Source of the DNA: Vibrio splendidus
Lineage (GTDB): Bacteria > Pseudomonadota > Gammaproteobacteria > Enterobacterales > Vibrionaceae
Assembly (NCBI RefSeq): GCF_002873455.1
Contig: NZ_MCUN01000007.1
Location: 186,001-250,000, forward strand
Direction: 5' to 3'
DNA length: 64,000 nt
Positions within the stretch are counted from its first letter, which is position 1. Each line of letters begins with the position of its first letter. A model generated the notes under the pieces. That model did no database searches, was not told the origin of the DNA, and was given only the letters and a program-made list of their open reading frames with translations. Below are positions 27,173 to 37,200 of this stretch, piece after piece. A program made the position numbers and the translations under genes.

Positions 27173-28755
27173 TGATCACCTCCGGTAAGTTTTACGCGTT
27201 TGAGGCGATGGTTAAGTTTGTCCATTTTATTACTGGCGATGATTAGAATCTTGTCATTGGCACGATACGCGGTACTGGTCAGCACCACTCGTGCAAATTC
27301 CTCATCATAGACACAATCGATATCATCAAATATCAATACGCGCTTACTAGCGAGCAGCGCGCGAACCAATAATAAGGCGTAGCCGACCTGACGTGAGAAT
27401 GGGTTACGCATATGGCCTTTGATTTCAGTGTAAAAGCCAGCCGGAAGCGCATCTATTTGTGCTTTGATGTTCATGGTTTCACACAACGCAAACGCCGTGT
27501 TATTCAAACTCGGTCGAAAACAGGTCAGATTATCAATAATGGTTCCTTCTACGAACGAACTTGTCTTATCTACCATTAGCACGCTGTTGCGCCACACGTT
27601 GTAGTTAATGTCATCGAGAGGGGTGTCGTTAATCATTATGTCTAGTTTGCTGTCATTGTTTTGTCGCGTAATGCAGTTGGCTAAGTGTGTCTTACCCGCA
27701 CCACTCTTACCTGTGAGTAGGTAGGCTTGTCCTAGTTCGAATTCAATACGCTGCTTCTCAGAATATTTGATAGAAATGCGTTCAACTTCTGTTGTCTCAT
27801 GTTGGTGTTCAACAGAAGCCGCCAGTTCAAGTAGTTCAGCGATACGCTGAATGTGGAGTTTGTTGAGCTCCCAACGGCTTGCGGTGCGCATTACTTGTTG
27901 GTAAGGCGCAAAATAACGGTTGGTTAGCATGATGATCGCGGCCATGATGCCTTGGCTTGATTCCATATTGATCACGGCTGTTGCCAATACCACCACAACA
28001 CAAGCAATCGAGAGTTGTTGGATGAGCGCCAAGATCAAACCGAAGTTCGACTCAATCTGCTCGTATTTGATGTTTTCCACTTCGCGCTCTTCGACCATTT
28101 GTGTCATCAAGCTTTCAACTCGGTATTCCATGTTTCGCGCTTTGATATCCAGCGGGCTAGAGATGATTTCTATTATTTTAGAGGTGGTTAAGCCCTCTAT
28201 GTCTGATTTGTTTTGCAAGCTGCCAATCTTCTGTTTAGAAAGGCTCCAAGCGAAAATAGCTAAAATGAGCGAGGCAATCAGAAGCGTCACGCCAGCCCAT
28301 ATGTTGATTAGACCAATAATGAGGATGGTGATCACGCTGACAGCAAGGTTTATAAGGGCTCGAACCGATTCTCCACCAAAGAAGGTTTTAAGTTCAGGAA
28401 TGGTTGAGATTCGTTCTAGATATTCACCTGGCTCTAAACGGCGGAATTTGGATATCTCGGCCAAGCATATCGATTGAAATACCTTGTTGGTTAAGTTGGT
28501 CTCAAACTGCCTCATGATGACCGAAGATATTTTCTCTTCCTGATTTTTCAGGTGGTAGTCGAGGAAGATTGAAATCAAGATAATCGCAAATAACAGGAAC
28601 AGAGTGTCTTGCGCTTGGTTGGGTAAAACTCGGTCAAAAATGATCAGAATGGAGAAGGGCAGCACTAAGCCAAACAAGGTCGATATTATCGTTGAGAAAG
28701 TGAGATAACACTTATCGGCCATGTTGATCTTTTGAGAAAACTGTTCAGTTTGCAT
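27169..28755 (-). CDS. Type I secretion ABC transporter subunit 2 (degenerate NBD)
   Basis: A 528-residue half-transporter with a membrane domain (about 20-300) and a nucleotide-binding domain, but no N-terminal C39-like domain. Walker A GKSGAGKT (349-356) is intact. The catalytic Glu after Walker B is Asp (D478 in LIFDD), the Q-loop position is K397, the signature is FSRQV (453-457), and the switch His is S508. Such a domain probably binds ATP but hydrolyses it poorly. It starts with an excellent AAGGAGG site and overlaps the TolC gene by 11 bases and the next transporter gene by 4. Two adjacent, different half-transporters differ from the usual single homodimeric T1SS transporter. Confidence 0.88.
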   Translation of the reverse strand: MQTEQFSQKINMADKCYLTFSTIISTLFGLVLPFSILIIFDRVLPNQAQDTLFLLFAIILISIFLDYHLKNQEEKISSVIMRQFETNLTNKVFQSICLAEISKFRRLEPGEYLERISTIPELKTFFGGESVRALINLAVSVITILIIGLINIWAGVTLLIASLILAIFAWSLSKQKIGSLQNKSDIEGLTTSKIIEIISSPLDIKARNMEYRVESLMTQMVEEREVENIKYEQIESNFGLILALIQQLSIACVVVVLATAVINMESSQGIMAAIIMLTNRYFAPYQQVMRTASRWELNKLHIQRIAELLELAASVEHQHETTEVERISIKYSEKQRIEFELGQAYLLTGKSGAGKTHLANCITRQNNDSKLDIMINDTPLDDINYNVWRNSVLMVDKTSSFVEGTIIDNLTCFRPSLNNTAFALCETMNIKAQIDALPAGFYTEIKGHMRNPFSRQVGYALLLVRALLASKRVLIFDDIDCVYDEEFARVVLTSTAYRANDKILIIASNKMDKLNHRLKRVKLTGGDQ

Positions 28756-30169
28756 GACGGCCTCCTTTCTTCAATGATTCAGTCGAGAGAAGGTGTTTAG
28801 GTACCAATTCTTGATTGTTTCGTCCTTCAATATCGCTCATTAATTGCATGATGCTTTCTATTGATTGAATAGAGAGTATGCCCTTAATTTGCTCAAGCTT
28901 GATGGTTTCGATGATGTAGTCGTATCGCGCGCTTTCGTAGTCTCTTAAAGCGCTGAACAGTTTACTTTCTGCGGCAAGTAAATCGGTGATAGTACGCGTG
29001 CCTAACTGATATGCCCTTTGGATACCTTTGTAAGAGGCATAGTTGGCGCGAATGATGTTTTCGTAACTGCTTATGGACTGCGAGAAATCGTTAATGTTGA
29101 GCACCGAGGTGTTGACGCTGTTACGTGTGGTGTAAAGCGAATCTTGGTAAAGCAGTTCGGTACGTTCAATTGCAGTCGATGATTTTTGATAGCTGTAGTA
29201 ATCAGAGCCACCGGACAAGATAGGAACGGCAAGGTTCAAGCCAACACTGGTTGAGTTACTTTCACCTGTCGCTGTGATATCGGTTTTGTCGTAGTTATTG
29301 GCATCATCGTGACGGTAGCTAGCTGAAAGTGAAACGGTCGGTAAGAAGTTCGAACCACTCTCTTTTAAGCTTCTGCGGCTTCTTTCGACGTTTTTCTTCG
29401 CGACTAACAAGTCGTTGTTGAGCTTTAACGCCTGATCCATAATCGCGCGTTGTTCGGTTTCATTAATCTCTTTTAAAGGTACGCTTTCGTATATATCTTG
29501 AGACGGAGTAATCGGGTATTGAATTTGAATCGATAGCCCGTTGAGAATGACACGACGGTCTTTCTGCAAGGTTCTCAATCGATTCGACACTCCTTCTTTC
29601 TGAGCTATCACTTCGTATAACTCACTGGCGGCTGTGTTTCCTAACTCCACGTTCCGTCGCATTTGATGTTCACGCGTCTCAGACGATTTAAGCTCAACCT
29701 TAGTCGCTTTTATTTGTGCGTTGTTTTTCAAATACTCAAAATATTGAGATCCGATTTCCGAAATAGTGCTTTGAATTTTGTTCTCGTGCTTAACCTCTTC
29801 GATATTGAAGTCGAGCTTAGCCGTTCCATATTTAAAAATGTCACCAAGATTGAAGATCGATTGAGAAAGAGAAAGGCTGTAGCTGTTTGAGTTATAGCTA
29901 GAGGTTTCATCGGGTACGCTCGATAGTAAGGTTTCATTCTCGTTCCATGTAGTATCGGCTGCACCATTGAGTGAAGGCAAAAATTTAGAGCGACTGATAC
30001 CTATATTGTATTCATTCTCTTCCACACCTTTATCACTGGCACGAAGAGACAGGCTGTTTTGTAGGCCGAGTTCTACCGCCTCGAGCAAGGTAGTCGCCGA
30101 TGCCGAAGGTGTCGTGCTTAATGTAAGCGCAGCGATGATGCTGCTAGTTAAGTTTTTGAACCGCCACAT
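28745..30169 (-). CDS. TolC-family outer-membrane export channel
   Basis: A 474-residue exported protein (signal peptide ending SASA-TT) with the two long coiled-coil repeats of the TolC/LapE family. The first opens with LLEAVELGLQNSLSLRASD, and the second contains the YQLGTRTITDLLAAESKL segment diagnostic of this family. It would form the outer-membrane channel of the type I secretion system. Its start codon lies 26 bases inside the end of the kinase-like gene, and its end overlaps the second half-transporter gene, so its expression is tied to the operon. Confidence 0.92.
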   Translation of the reverse strand: MWRFKNLTSSIIAALTLSTTPSASATTLLEAVELGLQNSLSLRASDKGVEENEYNIGISRSKFLPSLNGAADTTWNENETLLSSVPDETSSYNSNSYSLSLSQSIFNLGDIFKYGTAKLDFNIEEVKHENKIQSTISEIGSQYFEYLKNNAQIKATKVELKSSETREHQMRRNVELGNTAASELYEVIAQKEGVSNRLRTLQKDRRVILNGLSIQIQYPITPSQDIYESVPLKEINETEQRAIMDQALKLNNDLLVAKKNVERSRRSLKESGSNFLPTVSLSASYRHDDANNYDKTDITATGESNSTSVGLNLAVPILSGGSDYYSYQKSSTAIERTELLYQDSLYTTRNSVNTSVLNINDFSQSISSYENIIRANYASYKGIQRAYQLGTRTITDLLAAESKLFSALRDYESARYDYIIETIKLEQIKGILSIQSIESIMQLMSDIEGRNNQELVPKHLLSTESLKKGGRHAN

Positions 30170-32375
30170 ACTTGTTGATCACCTTGATTATTTGGTCGCT
30201 TTTGTAAGGTTTGCTGATCACGTAATCCATTCCTGCTTCGATACAAGCCTGATGTTCGTTACTGCTGGTCAATGCGGTTGCCCCTATGATGGTGCAAGGG
30301 TTTTTATCGTTTTCTTGTTCAAATTGGCGAATGCGTTTTGTCGCTTCAATACCGCCCATGCCTGGCATAATGCAATCCATGAAGATGATGTCAGAACGTT
30401 TGTTCATGAAGTGCTCCACAGCATCAGCGCCATCGCCAACCGTATCGGGCTCATATTCTTGTTTGGTAAGAATTCGTTTAAGTAAGATCTGCTGAACTCG
30501 GTCATCTTCTACGATAAGGAATGAGCTGTTCTCCATTTGTTCTTCTGATGCATCCGCTTCCATAATGGTGAGCAGGTTAGGAATAAACTCGTAAGGAATC
30601 GCAGGGGAGTTGATGATCTTATCAACGAAGCTATGACACTCTTGCGCTTGCTGAGTGTTGGTCACTGAAAGCAATAGCTTAGTATTTGGGTGACTCTTAA
30701 GTTGAGATTTCACCGTTTTACTCAGTGACGCTAACTTGTTAGGTTCAAAGGTATCGGTCAACATAATGGCATCGTACTCACCGAAGGTCTTCGCCGCCGA
30801 AAATAACTCATTTGCCGTGCGAACCTCTGTGATATCAAGCCCTAAGTTGCTGAGCATTTTTTTCATTACATCAATGCGAACTTGAGTATTGGCGCAAAGC
30901 AGTAAACGCTTGCCGTCGAAGCGAGTTTTTTCTGTGTGGAAATTTTTAGCCTTGAGATCAAGCTCAATCTGAAAACGTTCCTGCGTACCCGATTGGAACC
31001 AGTGGCTTTCGTAATACCCGTAATCTTTTAATACGCTTTTTGCTAAGTCGTCTGTGCTAGCGGTGTGATCCTTGTGAGTGCTCCAATGAAGTTTATTCAG
31101 CTTGGCTACAGAGACATCCAATGTTGAAAGGAAGTTGAGATTAATGGTGACACGCGTATTTTCCATATCAGAAGCCGCGCCAGACTCTATCGTTACGAAT
31201 AACTTCTTGTTTGATTTAAGCTGTATGGCGTTTGAAAGTTGCAGAAACAATATCCAGAACAAGCTGGTGGATTGTCCTTCTACGCGATTGGGCAAATTGT
31301 CAGAAATAAAGCAGTCGAGTTGGCTTTCATTGCGTTGTACTTTGGCGCTGATATGAATCATCAATTCAGACAACACGCTTAGAAGAGAGAACTCTTTCGA
31401 CTTGCTTTCCGTACCTTGTGAAATCAATCGGTTATAGTTTTCTGCGAGTTCAGATAATGTGCTACATGCTGAGGTAATATCCTTCGCCATCAACACACCG
31501 TTTTCATCGGTTTCTTGAACGAGATATTGGACACCACCATTAATGGTGTTGGTGATTCCGCGAATTTCATAGCCGATGAGTGCATACAGCTGTTTGTAGA
31601 GATCGTTATTGCGCTTTTGGTCTTCCAATTTACTGAAGACCAGTTTGAGGTGAGAGTAGATCTGACGCTGTTTGGGGTTGATGCTCACTTCATTAAGAAG
31701 CTCTTCAAGCCTTTGTAGATCTAGCTGTTTTAGTTCTTGATACAATGCATCGAATTCATAGTCGATTTCGCGTTCGTTAGAGCTGGATTTTTTCAGTTTC
31801 AACATGGCAACTGCGTTAGATAGAACCGTAATCACAGCCAGTACTATGACCACCATAAATAGCCAGATGAAGAACTCGTTTTTCTCAGACATCAAATCGC
31901 TTGCATGGTTATTGAACATGGTGCGGTAGTTATCATCCATCTGCAGATAATTGTTGGTCAGTGATAGATACAAATCAAACACTTCGCTACGTGTTTTAGG
32001 GCTATCGTTGAATCGATTGATGGCGAGTTCAAGTTGCGTGTATTCTGTTGCCCCCACCAAGCTGAATTCGGTTTTGTTTAAAGAGGCTAGCGACCTAAAC
32101 TCATCAATCTCAGCCTTCAAAGTTGATAGGTTTAAATCGCTGGTACTGCAATTGTTGGCCTTCAGGCAATACTGCAAGGTTTGTATATCCAACTCTATGG
32201 TCTGATTCAGTTTTTGGGCTTGTATTAGAAGTGGGGCACTTTGAACTTGCGCAACTGAATCTACTTTTGACCAAGAAAAGTACAAATAGAAAGCGAGTGC
32301 GGCCAGTACCACGCTGAACAATATGCTCAGACGCAGGGCGGGTACAGAAATGTTGTAAGAAGGTTTTCCGCTCAT
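30144..32375 (-). CDS. Membrane pseudo-histidine-kinase with receiver domain, in the T1SS operon
   Basis: A 743-residue protein laid out like a hybrid kinase: transmembrane helix (about 15-34), periplasmic helical domain, second helix (about 168-191), coiled coil, HisKA-like helix, ATPase-like region, divergent receiver and a C-terminal receiver (about 615-738). The phospho-acceptor His is replaced: the usual S-H-E-I-R-T-P reads G-Y-E-I-R-G-I, with Tyr269 at the His position. I find no clear N, G1 or G2 boxes in the ATPase region. The last receiver looks functional (IVEDD, IIFMDCIMPGMGG, TAL, SKP). It may therefore sense and accept phosphate without being a kinase. It sits 3 bases after the HlyD gene within the secretion operon. 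Confidence 0.88.
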   Translation of the reverse strand: MSGKPSYNISVPALRLSILFSVVLAALAFYLYFSWSKVDSVAQVQSAPLLIQAQKLNQTIELDIQTLQYCLKANNCSTSDLNLSTLKAEIDEFRSLASLNKTEFSLVGATEYTQLELAINRFNDSPKTRSEVFDLYLSLTNNYLQMDDNYRTMFNNHASDLMSEKNEFFIWLFMVVIVLAVITVLSNAVAMLKLKKSSSNEREIDYEFDALYQELKQLDLQRLEELLNEVSINPKQRQIYSHLKLVFSKLEDQKRNNDLYKQLYALIGYEIRGITNTINGGVQYLVQETDENGVLMAKDITSACSTLSELAENYNRLISQGTESKSKEFSLLSVLSELMIHISAKVQRNESQLDCFISDNLPNRVEGQSTSLFWILFLQLSNAIQLKSNKKLFVTIESGAASDMENTRVTINLNFLSTLDVSVAKLNKLHWSTHKDHTASTDDLAKSVLKDYGYYESHWFQSGTQERFQIELDLKAKNFHTEKTRFDGKRLLLCANTQVRIDVMKKMLSNLGLDITEVRTANELFSAAKTFGEYDAIMLTDTFEPNKLASLSKTVKSQLKSHPNTKLLLSVTNTQQAQECHSFVDKIINSPAIPYEFIPNLLTIMEADASEEQMENSSFLIVEDDRVQQILLKRILTKQEYEPDTVGDGADAVEHFMNKRSDIIFMDCIMPGMGGIEATKRIRQFEQENDKNPCTIIGATALTSSNEHQACIEAGMDYVISKPYKSDQIIKVINKYVAVQKLN

Positions 32376-32378
32376 TGA

Positions 32379-33728
32379 TTACCTCTCATCGAATGCATCT
32401 TCGATGGCTGACATCACAGGTTTTGCTGCATATTCGATCACGCGACGCGAGCCTGTTTTCACGTCGGCGGTAAATTCCATATAAGGTGATAATTTGTATT
32501 GAGTGCCTCCTCGCTCAAGAAAGTTTCGATCAATCTCAATCTCTGCCAAATAGAACTCAGCATCTTCTTCTTCATATGATGAACGACTGATTGAGGCGAT
32601 GGTCCCCTCAACAAATCCATATTTTGCGAAGTTGTAAGTGTCCATTTTGACTTTCACTGCTTGGCCAATTTCAACAAAACCCATGTCTTTACGTGGGATT
32701 TTTGCTTCTCCGTGTAGGGAGTTATTAATCGGTGCAATATCAGCGATACTCTCACCGGGTGGTATTACCGCCGAGCGGAAGTTGAAATGTAGTTTGTCGA
32801 CCACACCATCCACCGGTGAGTAGACGATTAGGCGGTCGACCTTGTCGGAATGTTGTGGTTGTATGATCCGTTTCAGTTTGAGGTCCTTATTGGCCTGAAT
32901 GATCTGTGCTTGGTACTCGGAGTTGCGGTTCTCAACCAAATCTCGATGTTGTTTTTCGAGTTTGTCGAGCTGAAAGCGTTCATTCATGACCGACTCATCA
33001 AGGTTTTCAATCTCACGAACCATATTGGACTCTTGTACTTTCATATTGAGAACGTCGACATAAGACGCCATCTCTTCTTTATAAAGCGTATTTTTAATGT
33101 TGAGTTGTTTGCGAATGAGCGAGAGTTGGTTCTCTGAGCTTTTACGACGCTTTAGCATCGAGCCAATCAGAGAGTTTTTGTGTTTGATATCGTGGGTGAT
33201 GAGCTCTTCGTTGGAACGGTTCTTCGAGAACTCTTGTTGCCACGTATTCATGTTGACCTGAACTTGTTCTGGGTACTTTTCGATGTAAGAAGCAAAGTTT
33301 GGTTCGACCATGTCTCGTAAGCTTTCATAACGAATTTTGTCGAGTTCCAACTGAATGATTTCGGTGTTCACTGTATCGAGTTGGGTGTTGCGGTCGAGTG
33401 AACGGATTCGAGCAATAGGTTGTCCTTCATACACAACTTCACCTTTTCTCACTAACAACTCTTCTAAAATACCGCCTTCTAGGTGTTGAACTTTTTCAAC
33501 GTCAGACTCTAGTAAAAGCTCGCCACGCACAGAAACGACTATGTCGATGCGTGCCTGTGACGCCACGGCGATAGCCACCAAAGCGAGTAGGAAAATGATG
33601 AGCAGCGTTTTATGAACACTAGTCATAGCACTTGCAAGCACGATAGTGTCATCCGCTGTGACCTTGGAAGCTTCGTTGTTAGAAACGAGCGCTTTTCTGA
33701 GGTGATGCTCTATTTGGTTATTGCTCAT
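32379..33728 (-). CDS. HlyD/LapC-family periplasmic adaptor of type I secretion
   Basis: A 449-residue membrane-fusion protein: cytoplasmic N-terminus, one transmembrane helix (about 42-60), a biotinyl-lipoyl half-motif (VQHLEGGILEELLVRKGEVV), a long coiled-coil hairpin (about 115-300), the second lipoyl half (VYSPVDGVVDKLHF) and a beta-barrel region ending near the C-terminus. It links the ABC transporter to the TolC-like channel. It starts 3 bases after the Hpt-like gene with a GAGG site. Length and organisation are normal for T1SS adaptors of LapA-type adhesins. Confidence 0.94.
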   Translation of the reverse strand: MSNNQIEHHLRKALVSNNEASKVTADDTIVLASAMTSVHKTLLIIFLLALVAIAVASQARIDIVVSVRGELLLESDVEKVQHLEGGILEELLVRKGEVVYEGQPIARIRSLDRNTQLDTVNTEIIQLELDKIRYESLRDMVEPNFASYIEKYPEQVQVNMNTWQQEFSKNRSNEELITHDIKHKNSLIGSMLKRRKSSENQLSLIRKQLNIKNTLYKEEMASYVDVLNMKVQESNMVREIENLDESVMNERFQLDKLEKQHRDLVENRNSEYQAQIIQANKDLKLKRIIQPQHSDKVDRLIVYSPVDGVVDKLHFNFRSAVIPPGESIADIAPINNSLHGEAKIPRKDMGFVEIGQAVKVKMDTYNFAKYGFVEGTIASISRSSYEEEDAEFYLAEIEIDRNFLERGGTQYKLSPYMEFTADVKTGSRRVIEYAAKPVMSAIEDAFDER

Positions 33729-33731
33729 GAC

Positions 33732-34094
33732 TTACCTCGATGACTCGTCATCTACAACTTCCTTAATGTCCAAAAAGTGATTGATTTGTCGATTGACGTT
33801 TTGTAGTTCAATTTTTACATCTTCCAAAAGTTCTTCCGGCGCAGGGAATTCGTGTCTACTCAAATGTTCCAACTTGGCCATTTTGGGTGGCAAGTCTTGG
33901 TCGCACAGTAAAGTTAAGATGGTTTTCAATTTTTTCGAGTAGCTGTTGAGTTCATCAAAACGATGACCTTTATTAAGTGTCTCTATGTTCATCGATGCGT
34001 CCGAAAAGTCCTTATAAAAGTCGCCTAACAGCAATTGCAGCCCTTTGTGGTTGTTGTCGATTGAACGTAACAAATTCGTCATGTCTATCATCAT
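33732..34094 (-). CDS. Small Hpt-like protein lacking the phospho-His
   Basis: A 120-residue helical protein, first gene of the secretion operon. Its pattern (LLRSIDNNHKGLQLLLGDFY, then SKKLKTIL) aligns with the Hpt fold, as seen by comparison with the intact Hpt at 56933-57265, where the motif is VHTLKGIL. The phospho-accepting His falls on Lys54 here. It may therefore be a non-phosphorylatable Hpt mimic that docks on receiver domains. Assignment to the Hpt fold rests on pattern comparison only. The gap to HlyD is 3 bases, and the promoter lies in the divergent region upstream. Confidence 0.65.
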   Translation of the reverse strand: MMIDMTNLLRSIDNNHKGLQLLLGDFYKDFSDASMNIETLNKGHRFDELNSYSKKLKTILTLLCDQDLPPKMAKLEHLSRHEFPAPEELLEDVKIELQNVNRQINHFLDIKEVVDDESSR

Positions 34095-34291
34095 TCCACT
34101 GCCTTAATTGCTTTAATCACAATAACTAAGGATGTTTAAAGGCAGTTTTCAATTTTTTTTTGCTTCTTTTTATTTCTCTATGCATAAAAAAGAAAAATAT
34201 GAAAAAAGTTGTATAAAAACTTGGTTTTTTAAAATGGTGTCCTTTAATGCCTCTAAATACGATCAGTTAGCTAGTAGCAACGGAGGCTGTA
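34095..34291. promoter_or_regulatory. Divergent promoter region, secretion operon versus giant gene
   Basis: This 197-base region is very rich in A and T tracts (34150-34235). It must carry the promoters for both the secretion operon and the 20-kb gene. A small inverted repeat (AAAAAC-TTG-GTTTTT) occurs at 34215-34229. The giant gene has a strong GGAGG ribosome site at about 34281-34285. I cannot place a -35/-10 or sigma-54 site with confidence. Confidence 0.6.
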
Positions 34292-37200
34292 ATGGCAGGC
34301 GAAAATAACCAAAACAACCAAAATGAAGATCTCAATGACGCGGTAGAACAGACAGACACGAACGACGCGGGTACGCCCTCCCAACAGCAGAATCAACAAA
34401 ATCAACAGAATACGATTGCGTCGACGGTAGCGACGGGGGCTGAAAATACTGACGCGGCGGACGAAATCAACCAAGCGTTGGAAGATAATCCAAGTGGTGC
34501 TGGTAATGCTGAAGAAGCCTCAGCATCTGGTGCGGCAGTGCAAGAAGAGTCGTCAGAAAGCGATAGCGGTTCGGATGCAGCTCAATCCAATGTGGTTGGT
34601 GGGGCATCTTCTGAAGCGGGCTCGGATAATGCTTCTAGTAGTAGCGGCGGGGCTGGGGCCGGCGCTCAAGCTGTAGGTGGTGATAACGCAGAGGCTGCGA
34701 CAGGTGGAGCAGACGCTGAGGGTAATGAAGAACAAGGCCAAGCAGCGCGTACCTCTGCAGCGCCAAGTGCGACATCTTCTGAATCGGATGACCAACAAGC
34801 CGATGATGATCTCGATTCACAGACAGTAGAAGAGACATTTGCAGTTGATGTTCAAGCTTCTGACGAAGAGACCATCAGCGAAGTGGAAGATGACTTTGAT
34901 TCTGAAACGGTAAGCGAAACGTTCAAAATCCAAGTAGAAAGTGAAAATGATGCGCCAGAAGTAGAACAAGATCTGGCTTACATCATGGATGAAGATGGCT
35001 CAATAACATTCACTCAAGAACAATTACTAGAATACGCAAGTGATGTAGATGGGGATGAGCTTGTTGCTTCAAACGTTCAAGTTGGTGCAGATGCAACAGT
35101 TCAAGATAATGGTGACGGTACTTTCACTGTTGTTCCTTCTGCAGACTTTAATGGCGAACTTGACCTTACTTTCGACATCAGTGACGGCCAAGAAACCATA
35201 AGCAGCGCAATTGATTTAACGGTTCGTCCTATTAATGACGCACCTGTACCAGAAGACAAAACGTTTGAAATAGAAGAAGACGGCACGCTTATCTTCACCG
35301 ATGCAGACCTGCTAACAGGTGCAACGGACATTGAAGGTGACAACCTTACTGTTGAAAGCGTGACCTACGATGGTGGCGACGGTATTCTTACTGATAACGG
35401 TAATGGTACGTATAGCTTTGCTCCGAACGAAAACTTCAACGGCGATGTAAACTTCAGCTTCGATGTATCAGACGGTACTGATACGGTAGCGGCAAACATC
35501 GATGTAAACGTTATTGCAGTCGATGATGCGCCTGTATCCGGCGACTTGGCGTACTCAGTCGACGAAGATGGTTCGATTCGTTTAAGCCAAGAGCAACTGC
35601 TTTCTCAAGCATCAGATGTGGAAGGCGATGACCTTACAGCAAGCAACTTAACGGTTGGTGGTGATGCAACAGTCACTCAGAACGACGATGGCAGCTTTAC
35701 CATCACGCCAGATGAAAACTTTAATGGCGACATCGATATCAGCTTTGATATCTCAGATGGCACTAATACGGTTCAAGCTTCTGCAGATCTAACGGTTAAC
35801 CCAGTTAATGACCTACCAATTCCTCAAGATCAACAATTCAGTATTGAAGAAGACGGAACTTTACAGTTTACCGATGCAGACCTGCTAACAGGCGCAACCG
35901 ACATTGAAGGTGACAACCTAACCGTTGAAGGTATCGCTTATGAAGGTACAGACGGTGTATTGACTGATCATGGTGATGGGTCATATAGCTTCGCCCCCAA
36001 TGAAAACTTCAATGGTGATGTAAACTTTAGCTTCGACGTATCAGACGGAACCGATACGGTGTCTGCAAACATTGATGTTAGCGTGACTCCTGAGAACGAT
36101 CCGCCAGTTGCGGGTTCAACTTCTTACACGGTCAATGAAGATAATTCGATTACCATTTCTGATGCACAACTATTGGCAACTTCTTCAGATATTGAAGGTG
36201 ATGTATCGATAGACAACGTGACTTACTCGGGTAGTGATGGTGTCCTTGAAATCAATGGTAATGGCACTTACACCTTCTCTCCAAACGAGAACTTCAATGG
36301 TGAAATAGCTCTAGATGTAGTAGTTGCCGATGAAGATGGCGCGACTGATGCGACAACGGCTGGAATTACTGTTCTTGAAGTGAACGATCCGCCAGTTGCT
36401 GGTCCAACGTCTTACACTATTGACGAAGACTCAGTACTTACATTCAGTGAATCACAAGTGCTACTCAACGCTTCTGATGTTGAAGGGGATGTTGAGCTTG
36501 TTGGTATTAGTTACGATGGCCCAGATGGCATCTTCTCAGTAAATGGCGATGGCACTTGTAGCTTTGCACCAAACGAGAACTTTAACGGCCAAGTTCAGCT
36601 TGATGTAACCATTCGTGATGAAGACGGTGCAGAAGTTGAAACTGTCATCAATGTCGACGTATTGCCAATCAATGATGCGCCAGTATCGGGTGATTTGGCT
36701 TACAACGTTAACGAAGATGGTTCAATCACATTGAGCCAAGAGCAATTGTTGTCTCAAGCGTCTGATGTTGAAGGTGAAGACCTAACCGCGAGTGACTTAA
36801 CGGTAGATGGTAACGCATCAGTAACCGCCAATGATGACGGTAGCTTCACCATTGTTCCAGATGCGAACTTCAATGGTGACATTGATATTCAATTCAACAT
36901 CACTGATGGTACTGACACGGTTCAAGCAACCGCCGATCTGACTGTTAACCCAGTAAATGATTTACCGGTTCCTCAAGATCAACAATTCACTATTCAAGAA
37001 GATGGAACTCTACAGTTCACCGATGCAGATCTACTTACCGGCGCAACTGATATTGATGGTGATAACCTAACCGTTGAAGGCATTAGCTACACCGGCGGTG
37101 ACGGCGTACTAACAGACCACGGTGATGGTACTTATACCTTTGCACCAAATGAAAACTTCAATGGCGATGTGAATTTCAGTTTCGATGTGTCTGATGGCAC

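Noticed and set aside
27920..28477. A 185-codon plus-strand frame opposite the second ABC subunit
   Set aside because: It lies entirely within a well-supported gene, has no start signal and gives no recognisable protein pattern.
25034..28755. The two half-transporter frames as one gene broken by a frameshift
   Set aside because: Each encodes its own membrane and nucleotide-binding domain, has its own excellent ribosome site, and overlaps by ATGA as in coupled genes.
29967..30485. A 172-codon plus-strand frame across the TolC / pseudo-kinase junction
   Set aside because: It is antisense to two well-supported genes and shows no coding features of its own.
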